A stretch of DNA of 64,000 nucleotides from Eudromia elegans (Eukaryota > Chordata > Aves > Tinamiformes > Tinamidae): contig PTEX01000164.1 of the NCBI GenBank assembly GCA_003342815.1, positions 1,428,510-1,492,509 of the forward strand. Direction: 5' to 3'. The notes below the pieces were generated by a model. It did not search any database. It was not told where the DNA came from and was given only the letters and a program-made list of their open reading frames with translations. Both the position numbers and the translations under genes were made by a program. Shown here in pieces: positions 23,601 through 33,084 of the stretch; the first letter of the stretch is position 1; each line of letters starts with the position of its first letter.

Positions 23601-26535
23601 TCTGTCCAGAGCAATCACCATCAAAGTGATCATTGATGTAATGCCAAAAAGAGCTCCGCAGAAGGCATACAGCTCACAGCCTTTCAATGAAGATGACAGA
23701 TGTAGCAGTGAAATTAATCCAGCCATGCTAATTAAGAAACCATTTCTGAGAGAATTTTAATTCTGTTTCAGAGCTACTGCCTATCTTGCTAGTTACACAA
23801 TCAATACTAAACTTTAAAGACGTTGCTTGCTGGTGTTGCTGGAGAGTATAGCTCTTAAGATGTTTTCACTCACTGCCTTCTAATGATTTTAGCAGGGACA
23901 TTTCATCAGTCTCATGGTCTTCTATTTAACTCCAGTACTACAACAGCTCCCCTAGAAAAATCTGTTTTGCTTAACAGTATTTTGATACCATGAAATCATT
24001 TGCATCTAAAGGTCACCATAAGTGGAGCAAATATTCAGACTACAATATATTCATTCATTTACAATTTATATTGTAAGTGGTTTGGGGCAGGGAACAGGAT
24101 TTATTTCTAGTTGCTGATGAAGCTTTTGGTCACATATTCTAGTCACTGTTGCCATATGGCAATGGTCAGATACCTTCTATAAATCATAAATGGTCCCTGA
24201 CAAGAATATGTGCTGAATGCAGAGAAAATGTTCAGTTAATATTTTGCTTTGAAAACTCACTTTTGAAAGGCTTTCTGATGAAATTCCCTGAGTAACTTAC
24301 CTGGGGCAACTATTAAAATCCTTTGCTGTAAAATTCTGCCAGTAACTAAAATGTGAGATTTCTGTAAAAGGATGCTGGTGATGTTGCCAGTGTCTCCTTT
24401 TTGTCTCAAATAAATTTTTCCCCTCCTTGGTGGGAATGCATTTATTGTCCCCAGACAGAAGTAGTTCAAAGAAAGTTAACAAGGCTGCAAAATGAAGTGC
24501 CCGAGGACTAGGGAATACAGATTAACTACTGTTAGCATAAGCATGTGTTCAGCAACTTCTTAGGAATGGTTTATACAGACCTTTCTCACCAAAAATCCAG
24601 CGTTTGTGGAGACAGTTGGTGAAAAAAATTGGAGACTGTGTGATGGACATCAGGAAGTCACTGATAGCCAGATTGACAATGAATATGTTGGCGGGTGTTT
24701 GAAGGCTCCTACTCCTAGGAAGAAAGGATGAGAATGAATATTGCTGAGCTCTGCTGCTCAGGTAATTGTGTTGTTACTATTTCCCTGAGCCCTGGCAACC
24801 CTGCAGGTATCAAGGCAGGCTGCGTAACCAGCTAGAGCCAAGTGCTTCCCATTTCCCTGGAGAGGCAGCTCAGTTTTATACCCCTATGTTCCTGTGTGTT
24901 TTAAAGGGTTGTTTTGATAACCAGCTCAGTGAGGGGGATAGACCACATGGTTCCTAAAATATCCTGACCCAGTGCACTGCATGTCCGTGACTAACAGGAA
25001 ATTAAAGTTGATGTACCCTATGGATTTGCTGGATCTGGGTCATGCGGAGCTGAGGGGGAGGGAAGGGGACTTTACCACTGCTGACAAGATCAACAGTAGC
25101 TTCCAGATACTGGGATTAAGCAAACTCACTATGCACCACATCAAGCATTTTGTTTTAATATTAATTATTCTACACAGCACTCATTTTGCTGGACTCCGAA
25201 AAGAGCCATAGGCAGCCTTTGGTGTATCCTGCCTGCCTGCTTTATTCATAGTGATGCAGTACAGTGCTTTAAAGGGTGCACATAACATACAAGCTCACCT
25301 AAGAGCTCCTCGCTCTGGGGCACAGTGTAGCTTTTTAATGCCTTTTTAGTCCCTCAGCTTTTCGTCTTGGCATGCCATTGAAAAATCTCCACATAAGTGA
25401 TGGGTTCTTGTCAATGATCCACAATCAATCCTTAGGTCTATCATCCCTTAGTGTCAATTTAGGCACAAGGAGGTAGAAGTAATAGATGCCTAAGGGGGTA
25501 GATATATTTGTTAATTAGTCTACAGGGCTGCTGAACATAATTGTGGTTTAGGAGCTGACTTTCTCTGAGAGTTTTGCCATTATTTAAGACACTTGGTGTC
25601 ATCATGGTTTTGCTCTGGGTATATCTTCTTGTCCTCATAATATCCCCAAATGAAACTAGACTGTTTTGCCCTCCACTAAACTGCTCTTCTGAGAGTGGAT
25701 TCCCACCATGGCAGCAACTGGAGAAACAGGTTAGCTCATGAACTCTGCCCCTATTGCATGCAGGTGGCTTATGTGCCATTACCCTTTCTGCCCTGAGAGC
25801 CGGGCCACTTCTGCCCTGCCGTTGCTCCCTGCTCAGAAGGTGCACACTCTTTTCTGATATAACCCTAGCAGAAAATTGAGATCACCTGGAAAAACATGCT
25901 GAAATCTCACCCTTCAACATCTACTGTTTAATTCACCAGATAAATACAGCCTCTGGACCGAGATTAGTTTAGTCCACTTTGCAGTAATTTAAGCTAAAAC
26001 TGTAAAAAAACCCATAGAATTGTGATTATTTGGGTTTATTACCTTACAGCCTGAAGACTAATCAAAAAGCAGGACCTCCCTGGCCTAGACATCCTGTCAG
26101 TGATCTCTGCTCCCGTGCGACAGAACAAAAACCAGGTGAGTGCAACAGAACGGTGCAAATATCACCTGGTGGTCAGAGGGCAGATTTCCTTTGGATAGAA
26201 TATTAGGGGTGGAGCTTTAGTTAACAGAGCAGAGCTAATATATGTGATGGAAATTGCAAAGACAGAGAGGGACAGAGCAAAGAAGTCATAGGAAGAAGGA
26301 AACATGATACAGAAAGTCATGTAGAAAATTCATGTGGAAGAGGCAGGAGCAAAACACTGAAGGAGTTCTGAAACAGTGTCTGAAGGAAGAGCTACCTGCA
26401 GAAAGCATAGATGACCAAGAAATTGCCCAGAGTCCCTGTGATTCCCACGGCAAGAATGACGCCTCCAATCGCATAATGGGCATGGTCTGGGACATCCACT
26501 GTCGGAAAGGCCCGGGGCACGTCCTGTGCAGTCAT
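14442..26535 (-). CDS. OPN4: Melanopsin (mammalian-type, OPN4m), nine coding exons
   Basis: Retinal-binding Gq-coupled opsin of the plasma membrane; in vertebrates it serves non-visual light detection (intrinsically photosensitive retinal ganglion cells, and other retinal or deep-brain cells in birds). Exons join 26535-26396, 24714-24581, 23680-23477, 21621-21450, 20651-20487, 19532-19425, 18347-18167, 16637-16485 and 14633-14442, giving 1449 nt, 482 residues plus TAA. Seven membrane segments lie at about 22-45, 57-80, 93-116, 137-158, 185-209, 244-270 and 277-301. Key residues: Cys93/Cys171 disulfide; Tyr96 at the bovine Glu113 position; Glu165 at the bovine Glu181 counterion position; DRY 117-119; Lys290 Schiff base; NPIIY 296-300; HPKYR 304-308; Cys317 possible palmitoylation. 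The VPDHAHY block and the QTFG loop match mammalian OPN4, not the Xenopus-type OPN4x. Residues 309-482 form a Ser/Thr-rich tail. Human OPN4 has 478 residues with a longer N-terminus, so an upstream in-frame first exon is possible. No inactivating change is seen. Confidence 0.95.
16485..16637 (-). CDS. OPN4: OPN4 coding exon 8 (tail cassette)
   Basis: A 153-nt exon encoding exactly 51 residues (369-419), phase 0 at both ends. It begins GCTDTETGITTMISRP and ends HEYGIFEK. Acceptor cactttag, donor GAGAAG|gtaata. Because it is symmetrical it could be skipped without shifting the frame. Tail sequence is poorly conserved among melanopsins, so the call rests on splice sites, phase and the open frame joining its neighbours. 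Confidence 0.85.
17705..17710 (-). other. Candidate poly(A) signal for the short OPN4 form
   Basis: A minus-strand AATAAA about 300 nt past the read-through stop at 18014. Only its position supports a role. Confidence 0.25.
18014..18166 (-). CDS. OPN4: Possible read-through C-terminus of a short OPN4 isoform
   Basis: If the intron after coding exon 7 is retained, the frame stays open for 50 codons (starting VRKTLSVFNYRITNF) and ends at TAA 18016-18014, giving a 418-residue protein. A minus-strand AATAAA lies about 300 nt downstream at 17710-17705. Mammalian OPN4 is known to make long and short tail isoforms; that this bird gene does so here is inference. Confidence 0.35.
   Translation of the reverse strand, partial: VRKTLSVFNYRITNFHMESFKVVADFYQMHYDYAAYYKSSRESSRGSSGT
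18167..18347 (-). CDS. OPN4: OPN4 coding exon 7 (proximal tail)
   Basis: A 181-nt exon encoding residues 308-368: helix 8 (TAIATHVPCLG, with Cys317 a likely palmitoylation site) and the proximal tail. The tail has two PKA-type basic sites, RRST at 339-342 and RRLS at 358-361, and a dense Ser/Thr stretch including SSISDSES. Known melanopsins are switched off by phosphorylation of this tail region; that these particular sites are used is inference. Donor GAATCC|gtaagg is off-consensus at -1, and reading through it stays open for 50 codons. Phase 0 out. Confidence 0.93.
19149..19169. repeat. (TA)n microsatellite in OPN4 intron or 3' flank
   Basis: About ten TA units between coding exons 6 and 7. 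A shorter TA run lies at 20761-20772. Confidence 0.9.
19425..19532 (-). CDS. OPN4: OPN4 coding exon 6 (TM7, Schiff-base lysine)
   Basis: A 108-nt exon encoding residues 272-308. It carries TM7 with the chromophore lysine Lys290 in IPAVIAKASAIHNPIIY and the HPKYR motif at the start of helix 8. Acceptor ttacttcag, donor TACAG|gtaagt. Both ends fit the phases of the neighbouring exons. Confidence 0.96.
20487..20651 (-). CDS. OPN4: OPN4 coding exon 5 (ICL3, TM6)
   Basis: A 165-nt exon encoding residues 217-272. It holds the third cytoplasmic loop SVQTFGCKHGNRQLQKQY, the RMAK motif at the base of TM6, and TM6 with SWSPYSVVALVAFAG. The QTFG start and YSVVALVAFAG end are close to human OPN4 (QTFG, YSAVALVAFAG) and unlike OPN4x. 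Acceptor ttctcctag, donor GCTGG|gtaatt, phase 2 out. Confidence 0.96.
21450..21621 (-). CDS. OPN4: OPN4 coding exon 4 (ECL2, TM5)
   Basis: A 172-nt exon encoding residues 160-217. It starts SAYVPEGLLTSCSWDY, the opsin second extracellular loop with Glu165 and the disulfide Cys171, then TM5 (AYTMLLFCFVFFIPL) and the start of the third cytoplasmic loop (EAIKKANK). Acceptor gtctgcctag, donor AACAA|gtaagt. Phase 2 out. Confidence 0.96.
23477..23680 (-). CDS. OPN4: OPN4 coding exon 3 (TM3, DRY, TM4)
   Basis: A 204-nt exon encoding residues 92-160. It carries Cys93 (disulfide), Tyr96 at the classical counterion site, the G-protein-coupling motif DRY at 117-119 followed by FVITKPLAS, a lysine-rich second cytoplasmic loop (MSKKKA) and TM4 ending in SLPPFFGW. 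Donor GGATGGA|gtaagt is near perfect. Phase 1 at the end is completed by the next exon as Ser160. Confidence 0.96.
24301..24361 (-). other. Possible cryptic or poison exon inside OPN4
   Basis: A 61-nt segment between coding exons 2 and 3 with acceptor catccttttacag and an ideal donor CCCCAG|gtaagt. Joined after exon 2 it reads open for about 20 codons, but its length shifts the frame of exon 3, which then hits a TGA within three codons. Inclusion would truncate the receptor before TM3. It may equally be a chance splice-site pair. Confidence 0.3.
24581..24714 (-). CDS. OPN4: OPN4 coding exon 2 (ICL1, TM2, ECL1)
   Basis: A 134-nt exon encoding residues 47-92: the first cytoplasmic loop (RSRSLQTPAN), TM2 with the conserved LAISDFLM motif, and the first extracellular loop ending WIFGEK. 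Acceptor tcctag|GAG, donor AAAG|gtctgt. It enters completing Arg47 and leaves in phase 1, matching both neighbours. PANIFIVNLA resembles mammalian PANMFIINLA more than the OPN4x form with NYFIINLA. Confidence 0.95.
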
Positions 26536-26538
26536 CTT
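26396..26538 (-). CDS. OPN4: OPN4 coding exon 1 (first ATG, TM1)
   Basis: Encodes residues 1-47: a short extracellular N-terminus beginning MTAQDVPRAF, the melanopsin block TVDVPDHAHY, and TM1 ending in YAFCR. The start ATG is at 26535-26533. The exon probably begins at 26538 after a CCCCGTAG acceptor, so AAG precedes the ATG with A at -3. A TAG lies in frame just upstream within that acceptor, so any N-terminal extension must come from another exon. The donor is CAG|gtagct and the exon ends in phase 2. No N-X-S/T sequon precedes TM1. Confidence 0.9.
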
Positions 26539-27514
26539 CTACGGGGTGAATGGGAATTCACAGGGATACATCAGACGTGGCAGAGAAAGCTGGCACATGC
26601 TTCCTCTCTAGAAGAGGAAAGGGATAGGAATGGCAAAAAACAGCAAGCAGAAATGGTCACAATAAGCAAATTGATTTCAAATTACGTTTACTGTTCATCA
26701 TCTTCTGAGAATAAATATGCCATCAGCAGTGCAAAGGCCAGGATATTTTAGATGTTTACCATTGCTTAGCCGTTCAGTGAAGAAAAGCAATCTGTTTTCG
26801 CTGAAAAGAAACAGAAGAACATGGAAGAGCAAGAAAGAGACAGAGAGGATCCTTTCTGTTGCATCTGACCTCAAGTAATTCAGTCCTTGACAGCAAGTAA
26901 ATTTTCAGCAGTTTTTATTTCATGAAAATTTCTACACCTGTGATTTCTGTTGTCTTCTCACATCACTGGTACACTGCTCACATTAAATAGCAGTGATCTT
27001 CTCTGAATAGACATGGATTTAATTTGTTAGCAGTATGGCTGTTTTATTTCTTGCACTGAATAACTAAATTGTTAGTTACCCCAAGACTTAGTTACCACAA
27101 GGCTGGCAACATTAAGCATGTCTTAAAAACTGAATTAAAGGTTAGAAAAACTAAAACATCAAAATTTCTATGAAGCAGCTAATGCCAGGTTTTCTTGCAA
27201 GTTCTGAGCAAACATATTTTTCTCTCTGTGAAGTTTGTGATGAAAATGCTTGTGTCTTAACTATTAATGAGCTGTATCAAAAATCAGCAGACTGTTCTGC
27301 TGATATAAATAATAATCATTTTAAACCTTTCTTTTGCAAGAAGCCACAAAGACTTTTTAAGCCAAGTGCTCCTAATTTAGTCATAAAGTAAACAAGAAGG
27401 CTACACCCAGGATGGCCTGACAGGAATGGAAGAGGACACAGAAGCAGCTGTCCAAACTGTCACCATTCTGCTGCCTGTTGATATAAAGTAAAGCAAGGAA
27501 AATTAAAAACTCAC

Positions 27515-27607
27515 CTGTGTGCAACTGCTGCCATCCCACCCATGTCCATGGCATGAGCTCCAAGCAGCTAATGTTGGGAGAAGCACCAAGCCCCTGGCCT
27601 TGCTCAT
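27515..27607 (-). CDS. OPN4: Candidate alternative OPN4 first coding exon
   Basis: From ATG 27607-27605 a 31-codon open frame (beginning MSKARGLVLLPTL, ending DGSSCTQ) runs to a perfect donor CACACAG|gtgagt in phase 0. Splicing to 26538 would add Lys and then the internal ATG of coding exon 1, giving an approximately 514-residue melanopsin. That N-terminus is nearer the human length (about 60 residues before PTVDVPDHAHY). The frame is open further 5' to an ATG at 27712. I see no clear similarity to known melanopsin N-termini, so this competes with the non-coding leader at 32.7 kb. Confidence 0.35.
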
Positions 27608-29827
27608 TGAGCAGCCAGATCTCGCCACTTTTCCTGTGCAACTGTCTCCTCTCAGGAGCAGCCACAGCCATTGCTCACTGCACAGACCCGTGGGCCGCAG
27701 CACTCCCCGCACGGCGTGTGCAGGATCATGCCAGGGCTGAGTGAAGCCCAGCAGGTATCTTGGATCCTTTGTAGCCTGCTCACTGTGAATACTGTGAGCC
27801 TGGCTAGTGGCCTAGGATCCAGGACAGGGAAATTGCAGGGTCAAGGTCTGCACCTTCACAGTGTGGAGGTGGCTCTGTTCTTTCCCATCACCATTGTTGG
27901 CAGCTATGACCTCCACCTCTTCCTGTGAAGGAAAATTGATGGTAGGAAACGAAGAGAGATGTTAAGTTTTCCCATTATGCTACAGTTGTGTTAATAGCTT
28001 CATCTTGCCATCTGTCACCGTCTGCTAAGGTAAAACTCGAACTGCCTTTGATAACAGCTCAAATATCAAAGATTATGGATATTTTTAACAACAGGGCAGA
28101 CATTGCTTCTGAGTAAATGTGTGAGATGGAAATAAAGTCAAGATACAGTATTTAAATCCAGTGTGCCGGTATGGGTGGACCCAAGGAGAGTTTGGGATTC
28201 TGGAAGTGATTCTCCTGTTTCTGTCCTGAGGACGGGCCTGCAGCCATCCTCAACAGCAATGCCTTCCTTGGCTTGCTGCACTAGCAGGGATGAAATACCA
28301 GACAAATAGTCTGATCTTAAGGAAAATGGAGCTGTGGTGGTTGTTGTAATTGGAGCAAAGTGTTCTTATTGAATGAAGGCTGATATGCCAACTGAATGAC
28401 AGAGTTATGAAAGTTATTGTTCAGGTCCCTTCAGCAAGTTTAAGTTGGCCAGATGTCATAAACAGTAGTGGCATTTTGCCTAAGTAGAAATCATTCTCCT
28501 CAACCTACGACCTAAAATCCCGTAGAAGGGTAGTGAGAGCCTGAGTTAAAATTATTATAAAGAAATGAGATCAGTTGATTTTTTGTTTGCATATTTTACT
28601 TAGCCTTGTGACTGGAGCAAAAATTTTAACTGTTGCTCTACAGATTTAATCATTATTATTACCAGAATGAGATTTCTAATGTTTTTGGAGTATCTTTTAG
28701 TTGTCCCTTTAAAGAGAACTAGATCAAGATAACAAAAATGAAGGAACCAAAGGAGCTTATTCTGGTTATCACGAACACATTAAAAATTACTTTAATTGGG
28801 TTTGTATTTTTGTAAGACTCAAAACAAAAAAGGAGAAATACAAATAGAGAAAGCACAATGGCAGTAAAGGTTACTTGAAAGGACAGTAGAAGAGTAAAGG
28901 TGCTTCTTCAGGAATAGGTTCAGGGTCAACAGAAATGTCAATTGTTGAAAAAAAGGGATAATATTATTTTGGAAAAGTTACAGGGCATAAGTAATGAAAA
29001 CAGATAAGGAGAGAAAAGGTCTAACAAAGAGGAATATATTGCCCTTTTAGAGTGGACTTCTGTAAGCCTGGGATTTTCACCACAGCATCAAGTAGAGGAT
29101 CGTAAAGTAATTTGCGTTTTTAATCCCCAGTAGACAAATCCTTCTAATTTTTTTTTTACTCCATGCTGAATCTGCTGGGTGGTTGTGTTTTGTTAAGGAG
29201 CCACCTGATGGAGACCAGCTCAAAAAGCCCCCCTCTGCCCTTAGTTGGGATGGACTTTTCTGCAAAGCTGCAAAACAAGCGTAATGAGCAGCTGCCCAGG
29301 AATTTCCTTTTTGCCATAGAGTCTTAGGAGTTCGTTGGTACCCTAAAATAGATTTATTATCCCTTTGAAATGATAATCTTAATGGAGGGTATTTTTATTA
29401 TCCAAATACACATGTAATCCTTTTCTAAATCCTACTTTGTTTGTTTTTTCCCTCTCTCCCTAGTCATTGACAAGAACTTAGGGAGGCTGTTCCACATTAG
29501 CGCTTTCAGTAGGTTTAAGTGTGTCCAGGGGGAACGCTAGAAAAAGAGAAATGGTTAGGTTTAGTTCATTGCCTGCCTTCTTCAAATGCTCGCAATTCTG
29601 AGGAAGTTTGGGCCAAGCAAGATAGGCTTGTTTCTGCAGAATAAAATATAAAGTGGGTAAACCTGGAATGGATGCGAAGCTGGAGAATAGATGGCACCAT
29701 ACTGTCAAAGAATGAAGATTTCCTATGCGAAGGAAGGATTATTTGTTGCCTCTAACAGTAGAGCTTAAACAGAGCTAGGCATTTTTTTTTGTTATCCAGT
29801 CAACTTCCCTAAGACTTACAAACTTAC

Positions 29828-30053
29828 GGTGCTTTTTAGCAGGTAAGAGAAATTCTTGCTGCAGAGGTAAACGTGTGTAGCTGCCTGCTGCTGTGGTGTG
29901 TCTGCGGAGGCAGCAGCAGAGCATGGAGCCAGGTGGCTCCGTCTTTACTGCGTGCCAGCTGAGCTGGGTGCGAGGGAGGCAGGCTAGGCAGAGGCGCCAG
30001 CCCGCTTCCTTCACAAGCTCACGCCTGCACAGCTGTGGTAAGGCAAGATGCAC
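29828..30053 (-). other. Possible alternative 5' exon, GC-rich, minus strand
   Basis: A GC-rich block ends on the minus strand at a strong donor (AAGCACC|gtaagt). It contains an open frame from an ATG at 30053 that reaches the donor in phase 1. It could be an alternative OPN4 leader or a chance match. Its 5' limit is not defined; 30053 is simply the ATG. Confidence 0.2.
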
Positions 30054-32736
30054 GCACAGGCTGGCTCAGTGTCATTCAGCCCCAGAGAATGACGACGACA
30101 GCCAGAGCTTGTGTTGTCAAAACCCTAGACAGGGCCCTGAGAGTTCACAGGTAAATCAGTCTTGCAGGTTTGGACAAATTACAGATTACAGAACAATTTG
30201 CCCAGGTTAGAATAAGTCTAGGCCACATATATAACCCAGGAATCCTTGATATGCATCTCCTCTATCTTGGGAATGTGTTTCTTCCATAAATTTTTTAAAA
30301 ATCTCTTTAGGAGAAGGTATTTCAAAATCACTTGTAAAAAAAAGAACCAAATGAGCTTGCTTTTGAATAAGTTCTAGTAGAAAGGAAATCCTCTGTGAAA
30401 GTTCCAGTCCTCCACCTCATGGCGTGAGAATAATGTTTATGCTAACATCTAAAGAATACAGTACAACTATTACAGGGAAAAAGAAGTTGCGTCTTTTCAA
30501 GTCAAGGAAAAAAATTCTTACCTTGTAGTTATTCTTCTTCTGGAGATCTCACGGTGGACTCTTACTGAGTAATGGTGACAGGAGCTTGGCTGCACACATA
30601 AATATCTATGTACTGAACATAAATCATATTCAATATAGCCCATTCCTCACATTATCCCATTGGCAAGAGCATAAGACAAGGTTTAATTTACACTTTAAAG
30701 GAAATGATAAGTCTTCCTGAGATTGTTACAGGATTTCAGAACAGCTTCTGGTTGACTATGTGACAGTGAAGAGTCAGTAACAAAAAAAAGACTAGGACAA
30801 GGATATTTTTCAGCTAGTTGTAGCTAGATACTAGATGGATCTGTATCTTAATTGAGGTTAAAAAAAGACAAGAAAAGGGAAATAGAGACTGCTGTGTTAC
30901 TGCTCATAGAGATTCATATGAGTTTCAAAAAGCAGTCACTGTTTTTGCAGAATGACTGTTTCAAGCCAAAAGTATCACTAGTCTTGGGAGCCCCACCTTG
31001 ACTTTGGCCATGTAGCTTGTCTTTCTTCTGGATTCTCCTAGAAACACAGGTAAAGAAGCTGCTGATTTCTGGAGAGGGGCACATACCACCAATGTTAGCG
31101 TTAGGCTGTTTACATTACAACAAATCATATGGCCTGGAAAAATTATCAGGGCAGAAATACTGGAATCTTAGAGCTCCTGGGTGCCAGCTTTTATCCTGCA
31201 TGCCTACAAGAGGCCTCAAACAACTGATAACACCTATTTTTCTTCATAGTTCCTTGCTCTGCTTTCTGAGCTTGCCTCTGTAGACATCTCTGTGTTGACA
31301 GGCAGCACAGAGGGGAGCGTAATCCCACCTCAATTTCAGCTTCAGGAGGATGACACCAACTGCTAAGCCCCAGTTTCCAGTAGGCAGCAGGGCTCTCCAG
31401 GAATGATTTTTTTTGTCCTGTTGAGCAATTTGGAGAACAGATTTTGTATCCTGGCTTCTGGATTAAATCTCAACTTGACACAGCGCATATTGCTTTCACT
31501 GCTGAAACACTCTTAAACAAATCTGCATCAAATTAAAATGCAAGTGTTCGAAAAGCAAATCACTTATCCAAGCAGTAGAAACAGACAGCTAATAACCTCT
31601 TTCAGTAGAGCAGAGAAAAAGTCATTTTGGGTTTTCCAGTGTAAATTACTGTGTGCTCAAGACTCTTCCATTCTGCCACATACTCTCCAGCCCCTCTTCT
31701 CCCTCCCTGCTGTGTTTTGCTATCCTCTTTCATTATGTGATCCATATAATTTCATTTGTAAGCACCTTGGCTCACAACACTTATCTGTTTATTTGCCTAT
31801 AGTACACTGCACATCCACATTTTATTTTAAAAAAAGGCATTTTAATGTTCCTTTTACTGTGCAATAAAATGTTTACTGCTTCATTAGAATTAGCATAAAT
31901 ATCCTATACATATAAAGACTTCTGGAGTACTTGAAACTTCTACAGGGTTTTTCCAAGTGGCCTGCCTGTTACGTGGGCCATACCAAAATGCAGTGTGTCC
32001 AGCCCAGCATTTTAAGGTGAATTTCAGATTTTGCTGTTTTATATAAACATCAGGTGAACAAAACTTTGCAGTTCTAACAGTGTGCAGGGATTCACTAGCA
32101 GGAAGAGGAATCCTGAATTCCTTTGGCTGTGGTTTTTTGGGAGAGTATGGAGAATTTAGACTGCCCAAGCAAATTCTATTCTGGCACTTCGGGACAAGAA
32201 ATTCTCACCTTCACGCATTTAAGGAAATGTTCTTTCTGATTTATAGTTTTTTAATAAAAAAAGAGAAATACCTTTTATAGAAGTTACTCGGAGAAAAAAG
32301 CTGAAAAAGCTTCTCTTCCATGACTTCCAATAATGACTCTAACATTTACGTAAACACATCATCACTTTTATAGACTGTTAGAGAAATTACAGAGATTTCC
32401 CAGCTCAAATAAGCACAGAGTGCATCATGTGTGAACTGCTAAGAAACTGTTTAACATACAAGAACACGCTGTTTTGATAGTTTCCAAAATATTCAGTGCA
32501 CTTTGACATTTAACATTCCTCCCTCTCTTCTGCCCATGTAACATTGCTGACAAACCCTGCTTGTACAATTCTTTCTGCAGCAGGCAGAGTTAAAAGAAAG
32601 CAGTTATGGGTTTTACATTGCTCATTATTGCAGCACAGCATCGAACGTATGCATGCACTTTAACTATTCAAGTTCTGTAAATGCCACCTTTGGCAGCATT
32701 TACTTGCTAGAGGTTTCAGTCACAGAAAGCACTTAC

Positions 32737-33050
32737 TTTTGGGGCTCTGAAAGGCAGGTCCACACGTTTGTAGGCTTTGGCTTCCAAGTCATTCCACGCA
32801 CTGCAGGACTCCGCAGTTCTGGTGCAGCTGCGCTCCTCAGAGGCACAAGAGACCCCTTCTTTGAATGGACTGGCTGTTCTTGTAGGGGCTAAGCAATAAC
32901 AGCAGCAGCAAAGCTCTGAACTTAAATCAGCCCCGTTTCCCTCTCGAGTGTGTATGTGAAGCAGATTGCCAGATTCCCTTGCCCGGAACCCTGTGCGATC
33001 CAGTGCGGTTTCTCACTGGAGCCTCAGATTGCATCTCTCTATCTCCAGCT
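32737..33050 (-). other. OPN4: Probable OPN4 5' UTR exon
   Basis: A minus-strand, GC-richer segment ends in a strong donor CCCCAAAA|gtaagt at 32737. A TATA-like TTTAAA lies at 33084-33079, so transcription could start near 33050 (approximate). Spliced to 26538 the leader joins directly to AAG ATG. It carries two upstream ATGs: one 35-codon uORF (33034-32927), and one from 32792 whose stop, after splicing, overlaps the main start as ATGA. The phase-0 frame has no ATG of its own, so the exon would be non-coding. Confidence 0.5.
32927..33034 (-). CDS. Upstream ORF in the OPN4 leader
   Basis: A 35-codon frame plus TGA (starts MQSEAPVRNRTG) inside the proposed leader. If transcription starts upstream of 33034 it would lie ahead of the melanopsin start and could damp translation. 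It is probably not a functional peptide. Confidence 0.25.
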   Translation of the reverse strand: MQSEAPVRNRTGSHRVPGKGIWQSASHTHSRGKRG

Positions 33051-33078
33051 TAGCAAAGGGCAGCAGCAGCAGCTTCCA

Positions 33079-33084
33079 TTTAAA
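33079..33084 (-). promoter_or_regulatory. TATA-like element of the proposed OPN4 promoter
   Basis: TTTAAA in the minus-strand context GCATTTAAATGG, about 30 bp upstream of where the leader exon would begin. Upstream on that strand, GGGATTGA is a near match to the photoreceptor OTX/CRX core GGATTA. Confidence 0.35.

Larger units (their letters stand above)
26539..32736 (-). other. OPN4 5' intron region
   Basis: If the exon at 33.0-32.7 kb is the OPN4 leader, this is its first intron. It is mostly AT-rich, with two GC-richer islands at about 27.5-27.9 and 29.9-30.1 kb, both described separately as possible alternative first exons. I see no other coding signature. Confidence 0.5.

Noticed and set aside
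14442-26535. Assignment as the Xenopus-type paralogue OPN4x
   Set aside because: VPDHAHY, PANIFIVNLA, QTFG and YSVVALVAFAG match mammalian-type OPN4; OPN4x has different residues at each of these places.
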